From Hevea brasiliensis (taxonomy: Eukaryota > Streptophyta > Magnoliopsida > Malpighiales > Euphorbiaceae), in NCBI RefSeq assembly GCF_030052815.1, contig NC_079501.1, positions 84,019,849-84,083,848 of the forward strand: a stretch of 64,000 nucleotides of DNA, written 5' to 3'. The translations under genes and the position numbers were made by a program. Every line of letters starts with the position of its first letter. Position 1 is the stretch's first letter. Below, piece after piece: positions 24,201 to 35,695 of this stretch. Under the pieces are notes generated by a model. That model was not told where the DNA came from. It saw only the letters and a program-made list of their open reading frames with translations, and did no database searches.

Positions 24201-24821
24201 AAATGTAGAACTCGGTATCTTTGGACTGAATTGGGCGAAGACAAACTAGTAGGGCCAGACCTGGTGAAACAGACTGAGGAGAAAGTAAAACTAATCAAAG
24301 CCAATCTGAAGGTTGCCTCAGATAGACAGAAATCCTATGCCGACTTGAAGAGAAAAGAAATAGAATATGCGGTTGGCGACAAAGTGTTCCTCAAGGTGTC
24401 ACCGTGGAAGAAAGTACTGAGGTTTGGAAGAAAAGGTAAGTTGAGCCCTAGGTTCATTGGCCCATATGAAGTCATTGAACGTGTGGGACTAGTAGCCTAC
24501 AGGCTAGCTTTACCACCAGAGCTGGACAAGATCCACAATGTGTTCCACGTGTCTATGCTAAGAAGATACCACTCAGATCCTTCACATGTCATCTCTAGGG
24601 AAGAAATTGAAGTACAACTGGATTTGACATATGAAGAAGAACCCATACGGATCCTGGCTCGGGAAGTAAAAGAGTTGAGAAATAAGTAGATTCCACTGGT
24701 GAAAGTGCTTTGGAGGCACCACAACACCTAGGAGGCAACTTGGGAAAGTGAAGAGACGATGAGGCAACAGTTCCCTCAACTGTTTGCATCAGGTAAATTT
24801 CGAGGACGAAATTTAAATTAG
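21247..24821 (+). pseudogene. Chromovirus B pol: protease, RT, RNase H, integrase, chromodomain
   Basis: Domains in order: aspartic protease ([12 protein letters not shown], about 21408-21443); reverse transcriptase with [12 protein letters not shown] and catalytic FIDDILVYS (22422-22448); RNase H ([22 protein letters not shown]); integrase with H-C zinc region ([21 protein letters not shown]) and DDE parts ([36 protein letters not shown]); C-terminal chromodomain-like segment (EEPIRILAREVKELRNK, then LVKVLWRHH). The final GKFRGRNLN stops at 24819-24821. Stops interrupt it before protease (TGA at 21300-21302), in RT (TAG 22141-22143), after RNase H (TAG 23085-23087) and twice in the chromodomain (TAG 24687-24689 and at about 24729). 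A 75-base GT...AG insert lies at 23985-24059. A complete but dead pol with no 5' LTR. Confidence 0.93.
23985..24059 (+). other. Intron-like insert inside the integrase frame
   Basis: 75 bases beginning GTAAAC and ending TATGTCAG, placed between VIQ and VLEDML, which are contiguous in related Gypsy integrases. Removing it keeps the same frame; left in, it adds an in-frame TGA at 23994. Flanks read CCAG/gtaaac and gtcag/GTCC, good plant splice sites, and the insert is AT-rich as plant introns are. Confidence 0.75.
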
Positions 24822-24832
24822 AGAGGTAGAGT
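24821..24832 (+). other. Polypurine tract before the 3' LTR of B
   Basis: Purine-rich gagaggtagag immediately before the LTR start TGTAACACC at 24833, where plus-strand DNA synthesis is primed in LTR elements. Confidence 0.7.
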
Positions 24833-27800
24833 TGTAACACCCTCCCTGTAGTAATTCCGTATATTCTACTGTTCCGGTGATCGGTGTCGGTCCAGACAGT
24901 TAGAACATCCAGAAAAAATATTTAAATTAAAGTGAGGAACCATAATTAACTCAAATATTAATAAGAAAAATTTAGGAAAAATTTTAGAAATAAAATACAA
25001 TCAAGTTAAATGAGCTGGTGCCCTAGCGATGGGTAACCTAGTAGAAAGTTGCGGTTCTCGCAACTAGGAGCCCTAGACCCGGGGAAAAATTCATAAAATA
25101 ATTTTTGAGACTCCAGAGAAGGGTCACTGAGGTTTCTATGGCATTAGAATGCCAAGAAAAGGCTTAGAAAAATTTTTCAATCAGTACAGACAATTTTGGC
25201 CCGTTAAGCCAAACGGAGGGCATTTTGGTCTTTCACCTTCAGAGACGATTTTTGACCGACTTATCCAGTTAAGTAAATAATTATTATGATCTAAAATGTG
25301 AATAAATATTGTTGAAAATTGAATTAAAAATGAGTAGAAAAGAAAAGAAAAGAAAATGAAAGAAAATACCTAATTATGACATCATATGATGTCATTAAAA
25401 TGCTCCCACCAATCACCATTTAATAAGTAATCATAAAAGTGATAAAAAGGGATAAAAACAAAAGAAAAACTCATTCATCTTCCCCATTTTCTGCAGCTAG
25501 CCGAGACTCCATTAGAGCACACTTTACCATTTTTTTCTTTCACTTAATATCCTAGCCAAACTTACCCCATAACCTTAGGACCTCTTCACTAAAAATGTTC
25601 CCTACACCTTGAGGAAGCTTTGGGCAGCAATTTAAAGAGGAAAAATTGAAGTTGAAAATAAGGAGAAAGAGCCAAATCAAGGTTAGTGCATATTAACCTT
25701 TAAATCTTGTTTATTCCTTAAAAGTTAGCTTAAATATGAGCAAATGATTAAGAGATTGAAAGAAATCATGCATAAAAGTGAGAGGAAAAATTTGGGCAGC
25801 AACCATAAAAGGAGGAATTGAAGTGTTTTGTTGCTAGTAAACTTGATAAATTGCTTGAATATGATGATAAGTATGGTTAGTATATTCAATTGGTTTGTGT
25901 GCCATGAATTGGAAATTGGAGTTAGGGTTTGAGCATGAAATTGAGACTTTGATCATATAATGATGAAAGTGAGTTTTAATGGTCAATTAGTGACCATTTG
26001 GTTATTGGTAAACAAGAAATGAAGTGTGTTTAGTGATGAGATTTAGGTTTAGTGTGGCTGCCCTAGGTGACCTGCAGAATTGGACATGAGTCTAGCAGGT
26101 TTGGACAGCCATAACTTGAATTGTAGAGGTTCAATTGGTGTTTGGCCAATTGGAAATGAAACTAGACACAAAATGGCACAACTTTGGTGAAGAAACCATG
26201 CGCATAAGACCAAACCAAGTGGACCAAAACCTTGCTCCAATCCGGGTGACCTGCAGTCTGTTTTTGCAGAATGACCAAATGAATAGTATTTGGTCATTTG
26301 GCCATAACTCAGTGTAGAATGGTCCAATTGACCTGAAATTTTACCCACAACAAGCTGAGATATAGACCAACAACTTTCATGAAGAAACCTAACCCAAATT
26401 ATGACCATAACCTATCCAACAAGTGAGTTGAAGTCACTATTCACTGCCCTATAGATATGGTCAGTCCAGAAAAATTTCAATCCGGCCAGTTGTGGTTTTT
26501 GGACCATAACTTGAGCTAAAAAACTCCAAATGGAGTGATTCAAAAAAGAAAATTCAACTAGACAAAATAAGGAACAACTTTCATGTTGACCATTTTGCCA
26601 AATTCCCACTGCAAAATTAACCAATAGAACAGTAAACACAAGGCAAAAAAACTGAAAATTCTACCCAACTAACATTAAGCTTAGAAATGGTATTGGCAAC
26701 CAATACCAACAAATTTTGAATGCAAAATGTGGTATGTTGATGATATTAAAACCAATGTACCTATTGCCTATGCAAAAGTCAACATTTTTGTTGACCAATG
26801 AATCGAATAGTAACACAAAAACTTAAATTCCAAAAATTGTGAAACTTAAAAGTGTGAAATGCCCTAGTATACCTAACAAGATTGGTTTGGATAGCTTAGC
26901 ATGCCAATAGGGTTCAGTTAGCAGTACTCCACATGGCATTATGCCATTCTGTGATTTCATGGTTTTCAGCCATTCTGACATTGTGTTGAGACTTGGCCTT
27001 GTGCCTAATGTTATTACAGGTTATTAGCTGTTCTGTTGCACACCGGGAGATACATATGTGACCGATGGTGTGACGGCCTGAGGTACTTGATACCCAAAGT
27101 GCGGTTTACCCGTTATCCATCCGATCGTCCAGTATAGGTTACTTGGGCAACCAAAAATGAAAGTGGATAAATTTAATGAAATAATGAATATAACAAGTAC
27201 AAAATAAGTAAATATACAAATACTCAACGAAAATTTATTTGCAATGAGATATCAATACATTCACTGCATATTTATTTTCTGTTATTTATTTTTATTTTAT
27301 TATTGGCACCACTAAGCATTATCGCTTAGCGCGTTGCTTTTGCCACACGTAGGTTCTGGAGATACTGACCGAGAGCCCAGTAGACCACAGACTGGGTGAG
27401 AACTCCTGCAACTCTGCATAGTGTCCGTGTCACCTCACCATCTTCAGTGCATTGGTAGGACACTAGGTTTCATTTTGGTATTTTGTAACTAACTTTTATT
27501 TTTTCATATGTAATTGAAACTTATGTAATGTATTTTGGTATTAATGTATATAGTGGAAATTGTGTTTGTGAATGAAAAAGTGAATATTTATTTATGACTT
27601 TTACATGATTATCATATGAGATGAATGATTGAGAAATGGAAATGTTTTTGGAAAATATATTGAGATTTTATTGATGAAATGGAGTTTGGGATTGATTGGA
27701 AATGATTATTGGAAGTGTTTTTCACAGGTTCCGAAGAACTGTTTTCTCCATTTTTAGCCGGTACTCTGCCGGATTTTCTATAAAATTTTCGGAACCTCAA

Positions 27801-27976
27801 ATAAATTATAATTTCAATAAATGACTTAAATGAATTATATTTCATAAATTATATTCAAAACTATGATAAAAATAAATTAAGGAAGAATAAAAATGATTGA
27901 GATAAAATAGAGTGTTTCGGTACACCGTGTGACATATCTTACTCGGATATACTGTAGACGGGTAAGGGGTGTTACA
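24833..27976 (+). mobile_element. 3' LTR of chromovirus B (3.1 kb)
   Basis: 3,144 bases, TGTAACACCC...GGGTGTTACA. The same family occurs reversed at 36091-39215 (3,125 bases). It carries the gcgatgggtaacc block near 25027, four CATAACTTG-type units (26109, 26302, 26403, 26502), the stem-loop module at 27306-27353, and the GAAGAACTG / CCGGTACTCTGCCGG block around 27735-27775. The right flank is gag of another Gypsy element. There is no left partner to define a target duplication. Confidence 0.92.
27306..27353 (+). other. Paired stem-loop module in LTR B
   Basis: GCACCACTAAGC start. Stem 1 CTAAGC (27312-27317)/GCTTAG (27324-27329). Stem 2 CGCGT (27330-27334) against ACACG (27345-27349), four of five pairs; the reversed copy at 36724-36771 has ACGCG and pairs fully. 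It lies 623 bases before the LTR end. Confidence 0.65.
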
Positions 27977-29079
27977 AGGAATATATTAGCTATCATAAAA
28001 AGGAACAAAATAGGAGTGGAGTTCAGCAAAAGGAGATAATTGGACAGTCTAGTAATAAGAGGCCTAGAGAACCCTTAAGTCAAACATTTGATCAGAGAAA
28101 GAGACTGAGACCCAGACCTGTACCCAGAATAGTTCAATCAGAGACACCGGTGATGAGTGCACTGGGACTAGCAAGAAAATGTGGCCATTGTAAAAAGTGG
28201 CATAAAGGTGAATGTTGGGGGTTGATTGGAGCCTGTTATAAATGTGGAGCCATGGACCATCGTGTGAAAAATTGTCCCAAGGGGAAATTGCCACAAACAC
28301 GGATAGAGAAATTACCTCCCACTGCACAGAGTGACAGCAGATTGGAGGGATCTGAGGCAACAGGGAGTACTGTGAAACTTGTAATTGAGACTGTAGGAGG
28401 ACCAGAGGCAAGAGTAACATCACTTGCAAATGTTACCCAAGCCAGAGAAGAGTAAGATGCTTCAGATGGGAAGTTGAGGTAAAGTATTTATTCTTTATGA
28501 TATTATAGACCTATGCATTATTAAAGAAAGGAGTTCAAATGGATAAATCTAAATAAGATATTTTAGTTATTAACCATTAGACCACATTATGATGGGAAAT
28601 AGAATTTGGTTTCTGAAAAATTGACCTGAGATGGGAGGTATTGTTATTAACTAATAGAATTATAGTGGATTTTAAGAAGATAGTAACCATAGTGGAATGA
28701 AAGTCACTTAAGAATGTTAAGTTGAGCGGAATAGTAAAAATTAAAAGGTAACTCAGCTCTAAAAAGTGAAGTCAAGAAAGATAAGATGTTAGAAAATCTG
28801 ATCTATTGGGATATACCATGGTAACTATGCAATATTCTCGATGTTTGTGCTGTAAGCTGCAGATTACAGTACCGACTTGAGACTATTGTATAGAGCTATG
28901 TATTTTCGATAGTAAATCAAAATAAGGATAAAATTATAAAACTAAGACTAGTGAGACAGATTAAAGAGAAAGTAAAGTATTATAATACGAAAAAGCTAAA
29001 AGACAAGGAGATAGCAGTCCCTCGATTATTTACACTAGATAAATTTCGAGGACAAAATTCCTTTTAAGAGGAGAAGAGT
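27977..29079 (+). pseudogene. Collapsed Gypsy internal region (element C)
   Basis: Begins in the basic part of gag and keeps one intact zinc-knuckle segment at 28150-28455 (CGHCKKWHKGECW, CYKCGAMDHRVKNC), close to that of element B. A protease trace follows (about 28480). Pieces of RT (VDFKKIVTIVE, then KSLKNV, about 28670-28740) and of integrase (KLVRQIKEKVKYY, about 28945) are in order but separated by large deletions. The end (KFRGQNS) precedes a purine tract and the LTR at 29080. This is an internally deleted relic of a B-like chromovirus into which B appears to have inserted. Confidence 0.85.
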
Positions 29080-31832
29080 TGTAACATCCTCACTTACGTA
29101 GTCTGTACGTTATACTGTTCTAATGACTGAGGTTATCCGGGCAGACAGCCAGAGTATAGACAGTCAGAATGTGGATAGCCAGAATATAGACAGTCAGAAA
29201 TGTCTGGAACTACACTTCGGTGATAGTGAACAGACATATATTGATGAAATAAATAAAAAGAAAATATAAGAAAAATTAAGAAAAAATAAAAGAGAGGAAA
29301 TGAAACTAGGTTAAACGAGCCGGCACCGTAGCGATGGGTGACCGCATCGAGAAGTTACAGCGAAGGCAATTGCGGACCCTAGGACAGCGGGAAACTCTCG
29401 AAAATAATTTTCAAGACATAATTAAAGGCCTATTAAAGTGTAATTGACATTGAAAATATCAAAGAAAAATTAATGAATTAGTATAAATAAAAAACGAAAA
29501 ATTAAGAAACCAACAAATTCGAAATTAAATCGGTGTTACCGAAAAATCAGAAATATAACTCGAAAAGGAGCATTTTGGTCATTTAACACCTTGAGTTGAC
29601 TTTTGACCTAAATGTCCATTCAAAAAAAGTGATATTAAACTTTGAAAATATCATGAAAAATAAAAATGTGGTACATAATGTAAACAGTGAAAGATTAGTG
29701 GCAAATTTGCAAATTATGGAAATTAGGATTAATTAATTCATTAACCTAAGTTAGTGCTTCACTAACTACATATTATGGGACCTATATAAACCATTTGGGA
29801 CAGAAACTAAAGTCATCTTTAACCTTTAAACACACCAGCCAAATTAAACTCCATGGAAGCACCATGGCTGAAGCTTGATGAAGCACCATGCACTCATGTT
29901 TTAGCCCTCTTTTCCACTAGTTTTCTTCATTAAAGCTCGCACACTCAACTTGAGGAAGCTTTTGGGAGCAAGAAAGGAAGGATTTGGTGAAGTTTTGGGA
30001 AAACTCTCAAGAGGTAAGTGTCCAAACTTCCTACCTTTCTTTGGTATTCTTGATATTTAGGTTAAGGGGAGTTGATTGGTGTTGAAATTTGAAAGAAATT
30101 ATTGAGTTTGCAATCTGTCCATTTTCGGCAGCCATGGGAGGTGGGCTTGCTTGAGTTTTTCTTACACTAAAATGATGGGAATTAGTGTTGATTAGGTGAA
30201 TTTGATGTATTGATAAATTACCTCCCATGTATGTATATTGAACACTTGAAATTAGGAGTTTGGAAAGTGTATTTGAGAGCCTTGGCAAATGGCCAATTTT
30301 GGCAGCCTTGAAGTTCATGGATTAATGTTTGATTTCATGAATTTAAATGATGAATTATGGTATTGATGGATTAAGGGCAGTATCTGTAAGAAAGGGTTGG
30401 AATTGTATGTAGTAAAAGTAAGTGATTTCATGTGCATGTATATGTTGAATTAAACTTTGAGAATTAGGATTGTAATATGTGCATTGAGCACTTGTGTATT
30501 TTGCCCAAATTGACATAATTGAGTTGTGATTAATGAGTATTAGAAGTGCCATGTATGCTTATTTGGAGTTTGGAAGAAGGAGGAGATTGAAATTGGGAGT
30601 GCTTATTGCTTGCAGGTTGAGTTGTTATTGAATCCAATAGCTTCTTATTGCCATATCTCCCTTTGTGTTACCCCAATTGGTATGAGGCTAATTGGAGGTG
30701 TTTTGGGACATCCAAACCTTCATTTTTCAAGAGAAACACTGCTCAAATTTCGTTCATATGTTGGTCAAATTTTGGCTTGAATACAGGTAGCTTGCTGGAT
30801 TAGGCTCAGAATTGACCATATGAACAATATGTGTTCATATGGCCATAACTTGCCCTAGGAAGGTCAGAATGACCTAAATTTGGACCCATTGAAAATCTTA
30901 AACATAGGGGAACACTTTTCATGAAGACCACTTGACCCAGTTTTGCCTTTAACCAAGTCAAACTATTAGCACAAGTTGGGTCACCAAAATTGCCAAGAAC
31001 AAAACACTGTTCCATTGATATGCTTGACTAGTTTTGGCAAAAATGCCATAACTTGGTCTCCAAAGCTGAAAATTGAGTTAAACTAGTGCCAAAAGTTTTA
31101 TAAGACATAGCACAACAATTTTTATGTTTTGACCAAGCTCTAGAACCCATTACATCCTAGGGAAAATATTAGCCAAATTTAGGAATTGAAATCTGAAAAA
31201 TGTTAAGTTGAACCCAGAATGGCATTGATACCCATGTGTTCAATTAGCCATAACTTGCCCAAGTTAGGGTACCAAATCTGCCAGAATTGAGTTTGATCTA
31301 AAAATGACCTAACTTTGCATTAAAAATGAAATCTGTCCAGCTTTAGTAAATTGACCATATCTTGGTCTATACAACTCAGAATGACATGAAATCAGTGGCA
31401 AAAATTCAATAAGATATAGACCTATAAATTTGCTTCTTTGACCAGAAACTAAAAACCAAGGAAAACATAACATTTAGCTAGATCAATCTAGCATACCAAA
31501 ACTGAAAAATTGACATTATCATGCAATAAGTCTTAAAAATAAAATTGGCAATAAATGCCAACTTGTGATAATTGTAAAATATACTATATTAGCAACATAT
31601 TGATATACAAATTGTGACATGTTGATACTAGAATCAACCTATTCATGAAGCATAAAAAAGTCAACATTTTTGTTGATCAGTGAAAGGCATAATGACCTAT
31701 AAGCCATAAAAACAAAGAATTAAATATTTAAGCTTGTAAATGCCCTAGTCTTGCCTAGTTGACTAGTTTGGTTAGGTTGGCATGCCAAAAGGGTACTGAC
31801 AGCTATACTGTAAATGGCTTCATGCCACATTG
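29080..31832 (+). mobile_element. 3' LTR of element C, interrupted (family 2-like)
   Basis: Begins TGTAACATCC after the purine-rich gaggagaagag. Its start resembles the solo LTR at 15915, with an extra tandem duplication of about 35 bases (gacagtcagaat...) at 29135-29195. It includes the tagcgatgggtgacc block near 29331 and five CATAACTTG-type units (30650-31351). It stops abruptly at 31832, where another LTR begins. The missing 3' part, with the expected stem-loop module, is not found in the window. Confidence 0.85.
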
Positions 31833-34163
31833 TGTAACACTCCTATTTGCATAGCCTGGTATATGTTACTGTTTCGGTGACCGGTATCGATTCGGACAAT
31901 TAAGAGGACTAGAACTATGTTTAAGACACCTAGAAAAGCCCTAATCGAAAATAAATAGTGATTATTAGATAGAAAAGTAAAAATAAGAAAAACAGAACAT
32001 AAAAGGTTAAATGAGCCGGGAGTCACAGCGATGGGTGACCTTCGCGGGAAGGACTGCGAGGTCAATTTAAATTCAAATTTCGAACCATAAAATGTGACAC
32101 TGTGGTCCTTATGACTATTGTGAACACAGTGGAAAAGAGAAAATCACGAAAAAGAATTGTTAAGCAGGTCAAATAATTAGGTTAAGGAACCGGAAAAAAT
32201 ATTAAATTACTTGCGAATTGGATTAAACCAGCGAGGGGCAATTTGGTCAATTCACCCCTAAAGCTGACTCCTGACTTATGTCCAATAAAATTGGAGAAAA
32301 GAAAATTTCAAAATTGGAAATTAAATTAAAGAACTAATGGAAAAATAAATGCAAAAGAAAAAAAAAAGAAAAAAGTTTATTACATCACCTTACATCACTA
32401 TTATGACATCATAGATAATTTTGTTTTTTTCCTACAAATATTGACCAAGTCAATTAAGTGAAAATAGACATAACAATAGCAAAAATTGAAAGAAAGTTCA
32501 TTTTTTCCCTTTCTTCTTCTTCTTGCCGTGAACTCTCTTCTCTCTCCATGTATTCCACCATTAAAGCTTGGTTTCAAGCTTGATTTCTATGCTCATACCT
32601 CTAATTTCTCTCATATTTCTTCATAAAACCTTGCTAACTCAAGTAGAAAAAAAGATTGGAAGACAAAGAAAAGGAAGGAATTGAAGATTTTGAAAATTTG
32701 GAAGTCAAAGTTTGAGGTTAGTAATCTAAACTTGAATATTTTAGTTAAATGTTTATGTTTTTAGTTTAATTAACTTAGAAATATAATTAAAATTAAAAGA
32801 AAATTATCCTTGGGGGACCAAATAGAAATTCGGCCAGCAGTAGGTTAGGGCTTGAAATGAGTGAATTTGATGCATTTGAGTGGTTGTTTAGGTTGAATTA
32901 TGTATGTAGACTATGGATAGGTGCTTAGAATGCATTAGATTTGAATTTTATGAAAATTAGGGTTTTGGCACCTAGGGTTTGGGAGATAAAAAGTGAGAAT
33001 TAGCCAACTGATGTGTTTGACCTTACTTGAGTTGAAAAATAGTCATGTATGACCAATTGTGATGTGTAGGAAGTGTTAGAACCAAAAGGAAATTCGGATT
33101 GGTTATGGACATTCTGCAGGCAAGTATGACCAAGGTCTTTTTCAGGGATCAAAACTGAAAATTTACAAACCCAATTGGTGTGAGGTAAATTGGGAATGAA
33201 ACTAGACACAGAATGGCACATTTTTCTTTCAGGAATCATGCCCAGAAAGTGACCATAGCATAGTGAAAAAATTGGCCAAACCCGAAATTGGGCACACTGC
33301 CCTGTACAAAAATGACCAAATGAATATTTGTTCATTTGGCCATAACTTGGGGTAGGCATGTCCAAATGACCTGAAATTTTACCAGTAGAAAGGTGAGATA
33401 TAGCCCTACAACTTTTATAAGGAACACAAGTACAAATTTTGCCCTTAACCAAGTTATTTAGCCACCCAAAATTAGTGACCTAAAACTACCAGAACCAAGT
33501 TGGTGCCTAGAAAATCTGCGTTAGACCAATCAGGCCAGCTATGTTCAAATGGCTATAACTTGAGCTACAAAACTCCAAATGGAGTGATTCAAAAAGGAAA
33601 ATAAATTTAAGACAATAAAGAACAATTTCTATGAAGAAAACTTAGCCAAATTCTAACAGCAACATGACCAATAGAATAGTGCAGAATAGGACACCAAAAC
33701 TGAAAATTTGAAATTTTGCCTAAAAGACTTAAGTTTTGAGAAAACAACCAAAACTAACAAATTAGGTAACCAAAATGTGATATGTGGGTGAAATTAGAAT
33801 TCCCATACCTATTAAGTATTAGAAAGTCAACAAATTGACTTGAATAGTATCATGAATAGTAACCCCAAAATACAAATTTTAAAGAACATCAAGTTTAGCA
33901 TATTAAAGCTAGGTATAAGTAGATTTGAATTTATTTTTGGAGTTATGATAAACTGGTATACTGATACACTGTGAAACTGTGTGTTTCAGTGGAAAAGAAT
34001 ATCGGGAAAAAATCCGAGACATCGAGTCAAAGCCAATAGGCGACTCGTATAAGGTTTGTGCACAACTAACTATTTTGCTACTTTTCACTTCTAAATTGAT
34101 TTGAACAAGCTTATTTTATGATTTATAATTTTGTTGTGTTGAGGATTTTAATTTGTTGAATGA

Positions 34164-34343
34164 AATTATATAAATTAAATGTAAATTTTCTTATGCATTT
34201 AAGGATTTATTGTATGGTTTTGAGGATTGTAAATTTTAAGTTTGATGTGTTGAAATTGTATAAATTAAATGTAAATTTTCTTATGCATTTAAGGATTTAT
34301 TGCATGGTTTTGAGGATTGTAAATTTTAAGTTTGATGTGTTGC
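34164..34343. repeat. 90-bp tandem duplication in family-3 LTR
   Basis: Two nearly identical 90-base copies (taaattaaatgtaaattttc at 34171 and again at 34261). The homologous LTR fragment at 6840 starts just after this point, so copy number in other members cannot be judged there. Confidence 0.93.
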
Positions 34344-34913
34344 TAACCTTGAGCATGAATTTATGATGATTCAATATGTTAATGGTTTGTAAACACTTTG
34401 TAAATAGAAATTGTTTTGAATATGATTTGAAACCACAGTTGACATGGCAATATATGTTGTGAATTCTCATTAGCTTATCTAGTGAGATATCTCCTCCACT
34501 AGATAGGGTGAGTTCCTTCCTCTCTAGCTTGCCAGTTGGGGAAGAGTTTGAATGAGTACTCATATATACTAGCTAGTCTTTGTTCCTCCCTTTTAGCCTC
34601 GGTTATTGGGAGAGTTTGAAATGTCGTGGTGTACAACACGACATCTATTTGAATTTTGGGTCATGGGTTCAACTGTATGAATTGTTGGCAACGCCCTTTA
34701 AATTGTGCATAGTTTGATAAATTGTGGTTGAAATAAATAATTTATCAGTGATTCAAAATATTTTATATTGTTTTGGGATTTAAAAGAAATGTAGATAAAT
34801 AGTTACTATTTGATCAAAATGTTATTCAAATGAATAATTTGCATGAATGAAAATATTGATTTCTGAATGTTATGAATTTTGAAGAATTTAGAAATTTTAA
34901 ATTATTAGTTTGT

Positions 34914-34961
34914 GCACCACTGAGTTCACCACTCAGCGACAGCTTTTTATGCTGTCGCAGG
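34914..34961 (+). other. Paired stem-loop module in family-3 LTR (best example)
   Basis: GCACCACTGAG start. Stem 1 CTGAGT (34920-34925)/ACTCAG (34931-34936). Stem 2 is perfect, GCGACAGC (34936-34943)/GCTGTCGC (34951-34958) with a seven-base T-rich loop, then AGG. It lies 680 bases before the LTR end. Confidence 0.72.
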
Positions 34962-35648
34962 TGAAAGAACATATAAAGCAGCTGAGCAAGATTACTGAAA
35001 GGCATAGTGAGACTATCTTTGGGTATATCATAGGTATACCCTTGTACTTTAGATTTTGATATAATTCTGTAATTATATGTATGAAATTTCCTTTGAGCAG
35101 TTGTACCAACTCTTTTGTAATATATTTTTAGATTGTAATCAAATACAAATTATTATAAGGTTATCTTGAGATTTTATGTATTTATAAAGTTTTGCACTAC
35201 TAAATTTTTAATGATCCCATGAATGTAAATATTAATTTTGTTACCTTAATGAGATGTTTCAATGTTTGATTTAATTTAAATGGTCTACTGAGTTGCTTGT
35301 GCTGATATGTGAAATGAGATTGAATAATGGAGTTGTGATTGAGAAATATATTGGGAGCGTCTTTGTTTTCAGGTTTTGAAGAACTGTTTCCTCAAAATAT
35401 AGACGACACTCTGCCGAAATTTGTGGAGATTTTAAATATCTAAAAAAATTGATTTATGTTTGGACTTTAAATAAAGATTTTTAATATCTGAAAAAAATTT
35501 TACCTACTAATTTAAAAATGAATGAAAATTATTTTAAAATCCCTTGTAGTATATTTAATGGGTTACCGGTAGGCGAAGTACGGTAATTCATTAGGTGTAC
35601 TATGGGAGCATATTACATCTTACGAAGAGTAGGGTGTGACATGTTTAG

Positions 35649-35660
35649 TGGTATCAGAGC
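35649..35660 (+). other. tRNA-iMet primer-binding site
   Basis: TGGTATCAGAGC, seven bases after the 5' LTR end at 35641, complementary to initiator tRNA-Met. It shows that the LTR at 31833 is a 5' LTR of a plus-strand element. That element's coding region is absent from the window. Confidence 0.95.
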
Positions 35661-35695
35661 TAGTTTTTAAAGTAAATTTTGAACTGTGAATTTGA

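Larger units (their letters stand above)
31833..35641 (+). mobile_element. 5' LTR of a family-3 Gypsy element (3.8 kb)
   Basis: 3,809 bases, TGTAACACTCC...GTGTGACA, followed seven bases later by a primer-binding site, so it is a 5' LTR inserted into the LTR of element C. It is similar to the LTR at 60799 onward and, in its 3' third, to 6840-8198. It has the cacagcgatgggtgacc block near 32025, CATAACTTG units at 33341 and 33552, a 90-base tandem duplication (34164-34343) and the stem-loops at 34914-34961. The flank on the left is cattg. Confidence 0.92.
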
